DNA of 18,504 nucleotides from NCBI GenBank assembly GCA_018657655.1, contig JABHWQ010000478.1, positions 1 through 18,504 on the forward strand, in the 5' to 3' direction. The notes below the pieces were generated by a model. It ran no database searches and had not been told where the DNA came from. It worked only from the letters and a program-made list of their open reading frames with translations. Below, piece by piece: positions 14,180 to 18,504 of this stretch. Source of the DNA: Chloroflexota bacterium. GTDB taxonomy: Bacteria; Chloroflexota; Dehalococcoidia; SZUA-161; SpSt-899. The position numbers and the translations under genes are program-made. How positions within the stretch are numbered: the first letter of the stretch is position 1; every line of letters begins with the position of its first letter.

Positions 14180-14683
14180 ATGGCTCGGTACATAAAGATC
14201 ATGGCAATAGCAGTGACGATCCTGGGTGTTGTAGCAATTGTCCTCGGAGGCGTGTTTGTCGGTCTTGGTATGGACAAAGCAAACTTTCTGAAAGAGGAAA
14301 TGCGAGGTGAAAAGGTCACCTATCTATTACCTGAGGATGAAATAGCCAAGGGCAACGTCGTGGACACTTCCAAAGAAGCAGAAAATGTTGCCAATCAAAT
14401 CAGGGACCACCGCAGGGGAATAGCGCCAACCTACGACGAACTTCTGGGCGATGGCCGCTATGATCCAACCAACCCAGAACACTTGAGCTACAACCAGGCA
14501 TTGAACATGGAAAACTACCTGTATCTTGCAGTGATGGGCTTTGGCGTTACCCAGGCTATAATTGGCACCGGTGTTTTCATGCTCGTCATTGGCTTTGCCG
14601 TCACCGCGGCCGGAATAGCCCTGTTTATGATATCCAGAAGGATATCCATGGGTACAGCCGGTTTGAAACAAGCGTCCATATAA
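14180..14683 (+). CDS. Small membrane protein of unknown function
   Basis: 167 residues from ATG 14180. The start is fixed by a strong ribosome site GAGGAGGA (14165-14172), seven bases upstream; an in-frame GTG at 14150 lies outside it. Residues about 6-30 are a first hydrophobic segment, with glycine spacing (VVAIVLGGVFVGLG). A polar loop of about 80 residues follows (KVTYLLPEDEIAKGNVVDTS, YDELLGDGRYDPTNPEHLSY), and residues about 114-151 are a long hydrophobic stretch that could be one or two helices, ending with basic SRR. The N-terminal segment is probably a membrane anchor with the loop outside. No family recognised. It stands behind a dyad that looks like a repressor site and ends at a strong terminator, so it is probably a single regulated unit. 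Confidence 0.72.
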   Translation: MARYIKIMAIAVTILGVVAIVLGGVFVGLGMDKANFLKEEMRGEKVTYLLPEDEIAKGNVVDTSKEAENVANQIRDHRRGIAPTYDELLGDGRYDPTNPEHLSYNQALNMENYLYLAVMGFGVTQAIIGTGVFMLVIGFAVTAAGIALFMISRRISMGTAGLKQASI

Positions 14684-14701
14684 CCAGTCTCAAACTCATA
14701 A

Positions 14702-14737
14702 GAAAACGGGGTTCCCAATTTAGGGGACCCCGTTTTC
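14702..14737. terminator. Bidirectional intrinsic terminator between convergent genes
   Basis: GAAAACGGGGT (14702-14712) pairs perfectly with ACCCCGTTTTC (14727-14737), extended by CCC/GGG after a one-base bulge, with loop AATTTAG. The arms give a T-run on both strands, so it serves the membrane protein gene (+) and the acyl-CoA dehydrogenase operon (-). Confidence 0.88.
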
Positions 14738-14769
14738 ATTTGTCCTAACCGATAACAAATATCCGGTTG

Positions 14770-15882
14770 CTAGATTACCATCGCTTCAGCGATCAACTCT
14801 CGATGGTAGTCCGCATCGCCGAAGGCCAGTTCTGCTGCCTTGCCTCGGCGGAAATAGAGTTGCAGATCGTGGTCCATGGTAAATCCAATAGCACCATGAA
14901 CCTGGTGGGCAGTGGTCAGAATTCGCTGATAAGCATCGCTGCACCACGTCTTGGCCATGGAAATCTCTTTAGCACAGGGCTTGCCTTCACCCATCAGCCA
15001 CGCAGCTTCGTAGGTGATTAACTTGGACCCATCGACATCAGTGGCCATGTTAGCACCGTGATGCTGCACTGCCTGGAAGCTACCAATAGGTTTGCCAAAC
15101 TGCACCCGCTCTTTGGAATATGCGATGGTCATTTCCAGAACGAACTGGGCCCCGCCGATGATTTCCGCGCACTTGCCGATAGCACCGCGCTGGATAATCT
15201 TCTGGGCCACATCCCAGCCTTTATCCACTTCTCCCAAGACATTGGTTTTGGGGACCTTGACGTTATCGAGGATAACCTCGGCTTGCTTGTCGGAGGCGAT
15301 AGTCCTGAGCATAGTTGTGCTGATTCCGGCACTTTTGGCATCCACAAGGAACATAGTGATGCCGCTTCCTGTTTTTGCTGCGACTAGAAAATAATCGGCA
15401 GCATTAGCGTCTGAAACGAAGAGCTTGGTGCCATTCAATACAAAATCGTCACCTTCAGATGTTGCCTGAGCACCGATACCTTCCGGTGATAAAGTACCAG
15501 CTGGTTCGAGCAACGCCAGAGCCATTTTTAGGTTGCCATCACCAATCTTGGGCAGGTACTCTTTTTTCTGATCTTCGGAACCGGCGTCCATGATAGACAT
15601 ACCGCATAACACGGTTGAAAAGAAAGGCCCTGGACAGCAAGCTCGCCCCATCTCTTCCAAAAGAACTGCCAGCTCAAAGAACCCCATGCCCTGTCCGCTG
15701 TATTCTTCTGGGAAGACCAGGCCCATCCAACCCATTTCGGCCATCTCTTTCCAGACATCCTCGGAAAATCCGAGCTCATCCTTCTCCATCTCATTGACGT
15801 ACTCTTTGGTGATCTTATCTTCCATAAAGCTCCGCGCGAAATTTCGGAGCATATCCTGTTCTTCAGTGAATTGAAAGTCCAT
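14770..15882 (-). CDS. Acyl-CoA dehydrogenase family protein, probable non-catalytic partner chain
   Basis: 370 residues with the usual order: N-terminal helices (FTEEQDMLRNFARSF), GWMGLVFPEEYSGQGMGFFE, a beta domain (ALLEPAGTLSPEGIGAQATS, LNGTKLFVSDANAADYFLV), and a C-terminal helical domain with RVQFGKPIGSFQ (259-270), which in relatives contacts FAD. The catalytic glutamate is not in either known position: the MCAD-type site (YEGT) is LAFGD with F354, and the IVD/LCAD-type site before the conserved R is Q231-R232. Thus this chain probably does not carry the base itself. ATG 15882 has AAGGAGG (complement of 15889-15895) six bases upstream. It follows the other dehydrogenase by 29 bases, in the same direction. 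Electrons would pass to ETF, which is not in this window. Confidence 0.9.
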   Translation of the reverse strand: MDFQFTEEQDMLRNFARSFMEDKITKEYVNEMEKDELGFSEDVWKEMAEMGWMGLVFPEEYSGQGMGFFELAVLLEEMGRACCPGPFFSTVLCGMSIMDAGSEDQKKEYLPKIGDGNLKMALALLEPAGTLSPEGIGAQATSEGDDFVLNGTKLFVSDANAADYFLVAAKTGSGITMFLVDAKSAGISTTMLRTIASDKQAEVILDNVKVPKTNVLGEVDKGWDVAQKIIQRGAIGKCAEIIGGAQFVLEMTIAYSKERVQFGKPIGSFQAVQHHGANMATDVDGSKLITYEAAWLMGEGKPCAKEISMAKTWCSDAYQRILTTAHQVHGAIGFTMDHDLQLYFRRGKAAELAFGDADYHRELIAEAMVI

Positions 15883-15911
15883 CTTTTTCCTCCTTCAATA
15901 GATGCGCGTTC

Positions 15912-17111
15912 TTAGCCGCGAGGCATGCGAAGCCCTGCGCCTGCAATGGTGTTTCTCATGATTTCCGGAGTGCCACCAGCACTCATTAGCCCAATAGCTC
16001 TCATATAGAGATATTTAACTTCCCCACGCAACGGAGCGCACTTGGATTCCTCGTCCAGTTGTCCATAGGGGCCCAGTATCTGCATAGCAGTATCGTAAAC
16101 CTTCTTAGTAGACTCTATGCCATATAGTTTGATCATATTGCTTTCTTTCGGGGTGGGAAGGCCTTGACTCTGCATCCAGACCACATTGTAGGCCATCATT
16201 CGGCCCACTTCCAACCTTGTGGCGCAATCGGCCAGTTTCTGACGAATGACCTGGTCCTCTGCCAGAGGTTTACCATTTCTTTTGGTTTGTTTGCAGTACT
16301 CTGTCAGTTGATTTAATACGCCGGTGGCATAAGTCATCACCGATCCGCTAAAGGGTCTCTCGAAGTTAAGGGTCTCCAAAATTACTTTAAAACCATTGCC
16401 TTCGCCGCCAAACAACGTGTCTTTGGAAACCTTCACGTCTTCCATCCAGACACTATTGAAAGCAAAAAGCCCGTCCATATGTTGGATGGGCTGCATAGTG
16501 ACGCCTGGGGTATCCTTTATATTGAGAATAAAACAGCTGATCCCTTTGTGGGGTGGTACTTCGGGATTAGTTTTGACAAACAAGAGATAGCGATCTGCGA
16601 CGTGCGCGCCGGACGACCAAATTTTTTCCCCGTTTATCACCCACTCTTCACCCTTAAGTTCAGCCTTGCTTTTCATGGACATCAGATCAGAACCGGCTTC
16701 CGGTTCACTCATTCCTTCTGACCAAGTTACTTCACCTTTGGTAATCTCCGGTATGTACTTTTTCTTATCTTCCTCGGTGCCGATTCTTAAAATAGTGGGA
16801 CCTACGATAGAACATCCGTAGAGATCACGGCCAGGGACTTTGTTATAGTTCAATTCCTCAGCAAGAATGAAATCGTACATAAACGGCGCTTCTTGCCCGC
16901 CATATTCCTTGGGCCATGTCATGCCCAGCCAACCCTTGGCGGCCAGTTTTTTGCGCATTTCCGCTGCGAATTTGTGAATATCGTCTCTGGCCTCTTCCTC
17001 ATACTGGCAATCAGTATCCGCCCCCCGGAAATCGGAAGGTACTTCCTTCTTTATGAAATCGCGAACTTCCTGCCTAAAGGATTCTTCGTCCGCACTGAAT
17101 TTGAGATTCAT
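15912..17111 (-). CDS. Acyl-CoA dehydrogenase, probable catalytic chain of a heteromeric enzyme
   Basis: 399 residues. Hallmarks: GWLGMTWPKEYGGQEAP, WSEGMSEPEAGSDLMSMKSK (130-149), INGEKIWSSGAHVADRYLL, and the C-terminal MSAGGTPEIMRNTIAG, which is typical of the group that includes FadE26 and FadE29 and CaiA-like enzymes. The MCAD-type catalytic position is glycine (AGGT), but LNFERP carries E251 immediately before R252, the position of the IVD/LCAD-type base, so this chain can be active. ATG 17111 has AGGAGGAG (complement of 17119-17126) seven bases upstream. It is the first gene of a two-gene unit, 150 bases after recN. Substrate is not known; the group handles steroid side chains and other bulky acyl-CoAs in characterised members. 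Confidence 0.92.
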   Translation of the reverse strand: MNLKFSADEESFRQEVRDFIKKEVPSDFRGADTDCQYEEEARDDIHKFAAEMRKKLAAKGWLGMTWPKEYGGQEAPFMYDFILAEELNYNKVPGRDLYGCSIVGPTILRIGTEEDKKKYIPEITKGEVTWSEGMSEPEAGSDLMSMKSKAELKGEEWVINGEKIWSSGAHVADRYLLFVKTNPEVPPHKGISCFILNIKDTPGVTMQPIQHMDGLFAFNSVWMEDVKVSKDTLFGGEGNGFKVILETLNFERPFSGSVMTYATGVLNQLTEYCKQTKRNGKPLAEDQVIRQKLADCATRLEVGRMMAYNVVWMQSQGLPTPKESNMIKLYGIESTKKVYDTAMQILGPYGQLDEESKCAPLRGEVKYLYMRAIGLMSAGGTPEIMRNTIAGAGLRMPRG

Positions 17112-17261
17112 ACGAGACTCCTCCTGTGTTGTTTGCTGCGTTGACTTTAGATTGGATCTTTATGAAAAGCACACAACCTCTTCAATTTTACATACTTCGC
17201 TTCCCTGAAGCAAGGGCTAGAGGAGTCATAGCAGGTAGCTGCAGCGCCGCTCTGATACGGT

Positions 17262-18504
17262 TCACTGCTCAAAGTTGTCTTTGGCTAATTTGGCACTTCC
17301 CATTAATTCGTGGGCATTGTCCAGCGCGATTTTGGAGTATTCCGGACCTGCGAGCATGGCAGCCAGCTCTCTAATTCGAGAGTCACCATCCAGTTTTTTG
17401 AGGATGCTTGAGGTTCGTTCATCAGCAAATTCTTTGTGAACACCAAAATGAGCATCGGCAAAGGTAGCGATCTGAGGAAGATGGGTGATACAGATTACCT
17501 GTCGGCCACGCCCCAGCGCCCAGAGTTTTTTACCCAGTATCTCACTGCTTCTGCCGCCAACGCCGATATCGATCTCATCGAAGATGACCACCGGAATATC
17601 ATCAACCTGCGCTAGTGCTCCTTTGAGCGCCAGCATAAAACGGGAAATCTCTCCAGTGGAAGCGATCTTTGCCAGGGGTTTAGTCGGCTCTCCGGGATTG
17701 GTAGAAGCTACGAATTCCACCGAATCGATACCATCACTGCCAAAAACACGATCCTCCCCGGAAGGTAACGATATCGTTTCATTACCTTGAAATGACGTGA
17801 CGTCCACTTCAAACGTCATCTGTTCCATGTTGAGATCGCTCAGTTCCTTTGTCACAGCAGAGGCCAACCGTTCTGCTGTGAGTTTCCGCTCTTTGGAGAG
17901 TTCGACAGCGATTTGTCCCATTTCCGCTTTAATGGCAGTACAGCGCGCCTCGAGCTCAACCTGTCTCTCCGTTGAAGATGACAACCCTTCCAGCTCTCTT
18001 TCGGCCACTTCGAGTAAGACCAGTATTCCGGCGATGGAATCGCCATACTTGCGCTTGAGATTATGGATCAGGTCAAACCGCAATTCAACTTCGGCAAGCC
18101 GCGCCGGATCATACTCAAGACCATCGGCATAGGATCGGACATCCCTGGCTATCTCTTCTATTTCATATATAGTCGCTTCCAGTGCATCTGCTTGCTGAGC
18201 CAGCTTCGGATCGAGATTGACCAGTTCCCGCAAGCTGTGACCAGCCTGATGAAGCTCATCCAAAGTCGAACTGAGATGGGACTCGTCACCGGAGATCGCC
18301 TTGTGGACTTCGTAAGAGAGCGATTTCAGTTTCTCTGTGGAAGAGAGGATTTGTCTCTCCTGCGCCAGCACTTCCTCCTCGTCCCCCTTCAGATTCGCTT
18401 CCTGAATTTCGTTGATCTGAAAACGAAGGAAATCCTCACGACGCGCCCGGTCGACTACTTCGATCAGGAGCATATCCAGTTCTTTCTCTGCCGCGCGGAG
18501 TCGA
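17262..18504 (-). CDS. recN: DNA repair protein RecN, C-terminal part (5' end outside window)
   Basis: The frame runs from the window edge to TGA (complement of 17262-17264), 413 visible residues. It is the second half of the SMC-like ATPase that holds broken DNA ends together for recombination. Visible are DFLRFQINEIQEANL and a long coiled coil, then the ABC signature STGEISRFMLALKG, Walker B VVIFDEIDIGVGG, and CITHLPQIATFADAHFGVHK with the switch histidine. Normal RecN signatures read SGGE; STGE here replaces one glycine, which is seen as a lineage feature rather than damage since all else is intact. It has the same direction as the two dehydrogenases, but a 150-base gap separates them, so a shared transcript is doubtful. 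Confidence 0.95.
   Translation of the reverse strand, partial: RLRAAEKELDMLLIEVVDRARREDFLRFQINEIQEANLKGDEEEVLAQERQILSSTEKLKSLSYEVHKAISGDESHLSSTLDELHQAGHSLRELVNLDPKLAQQADALEATIYEIEEIARDVRSYADGLEYDPARLAEVELRFDLIHNLKRKYGDSIAGILVLLEVAERELEGLSSSTERQVELEARCTAIKAEMGQIAVELSKERKLTAERLASAVTKELSDLNMEQMTFEVDVTSFQGNETISLPSGEDRVFGSDGIDSVEFVASTNPGEPTKPLAKIASTGEISRFMLALKGALAQVDDIPVVIFDEIDIGVGGRSSEILGKKLWALGRGRQVICITHLPQIATFADAHFGVHKEFADERTSSILKKLDGDSRIRELAAMLAGPEYSKIALDNAHELMGSAKLAKDNFEQ

Noticed and set aside
17112..17261. Possible promoter TTGAAG...CATAAA on the - strand before the dehydrogenase pair
   Set aside because: The -10 is weak and the spacing with CATAAA is only about 15 bases; not strong enough to list as a feature.
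1..18504. CRISPR array, tRNA, rRNA or transposase
   Set aside because: No regularly spaced direct repeats, no cloverleaf or rRNA-like sequence and no transposase motifs were found on reading both strands.

Overview
The window carries ordinary bacterial metabolism and DNA-repair genes broken up by small accessory patches. Acyl-CoA dehydrogenases, a crotonase, a small RLI-like ferredoxin, a lipoprotein with a PT-rich stalk, and a RecN signature reading STGE instead of SGGE together suggest an anaerobic Chloroflexota lineage of the Dehalococcoidia type. That placement is an inference from protein style, not from a marker gene. No rRNA, tRNA, CRISPR array or insertion sequence was seen.

Layout. 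(1) 1-4196, + strand: 3' part of a parvulin/SurA-like foldase, hom, thrC, folE, a zinc-ribbon protein and a ferredoxin, mostly closely spaced and probably co-transcribed at least through folE. (2) 4197-6521: an accessory, more A+T-rich patch with a REP-like hairpin, a lipoprotein with a damaged gluzincin motif, a hicBA toxin-antitoxin pair on the - strand, and a 356-base gap holding a second promoter, an operator-like palindrome and a possible 30-codon ORF. (3) 6522-9279: a crotonase (-) divergent from an RluB-type pseudouridine synthase (+), then pfkA with its own good promoter. (4) 9329-13976, + strand: a membrane-anchored YpmS-like protein, an RNase J-like metallo-beta-lactamase-fold enzyme, and two neighbouring PD-(D/E)xK-type proteins (DUF2130 and DUF1016/YhcG families). 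(5) 14116-14683: a small membrane protein behind a 25-bp perfect dyad, ending at a bidirectional terminator. (6) 14770-18504, - strand: recN (partial at the window edge), then two adjacent acyl-CoA dehydrogenases that look like the two chains of one heteromeric enzyme.

Genes working together. hom and thrC are the first and last steps from aspartate semialdehyde to threonine; the kinase between them is not here. The crotonase and the dehydrogenase pair suggest acyl-CoA degradation, but the crotonase lacks the classical hydratase glutamates and only one dehydrogenase chain keeps a candidate catalytic base. The most useful new reading is at transcription level: two genes (lipoprotein, 4545; pseudouridine synthase, 7502) have a TTGACT -35 and a -10 ending 6-7 bases before the ATG, so both are probably leaderless, and longest-ORF starts would lie on or upstream of the promoter. 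A third site with the same geometry (6243-6277) precedes a 30-codon ORF in a gap that otherwise looks empty.
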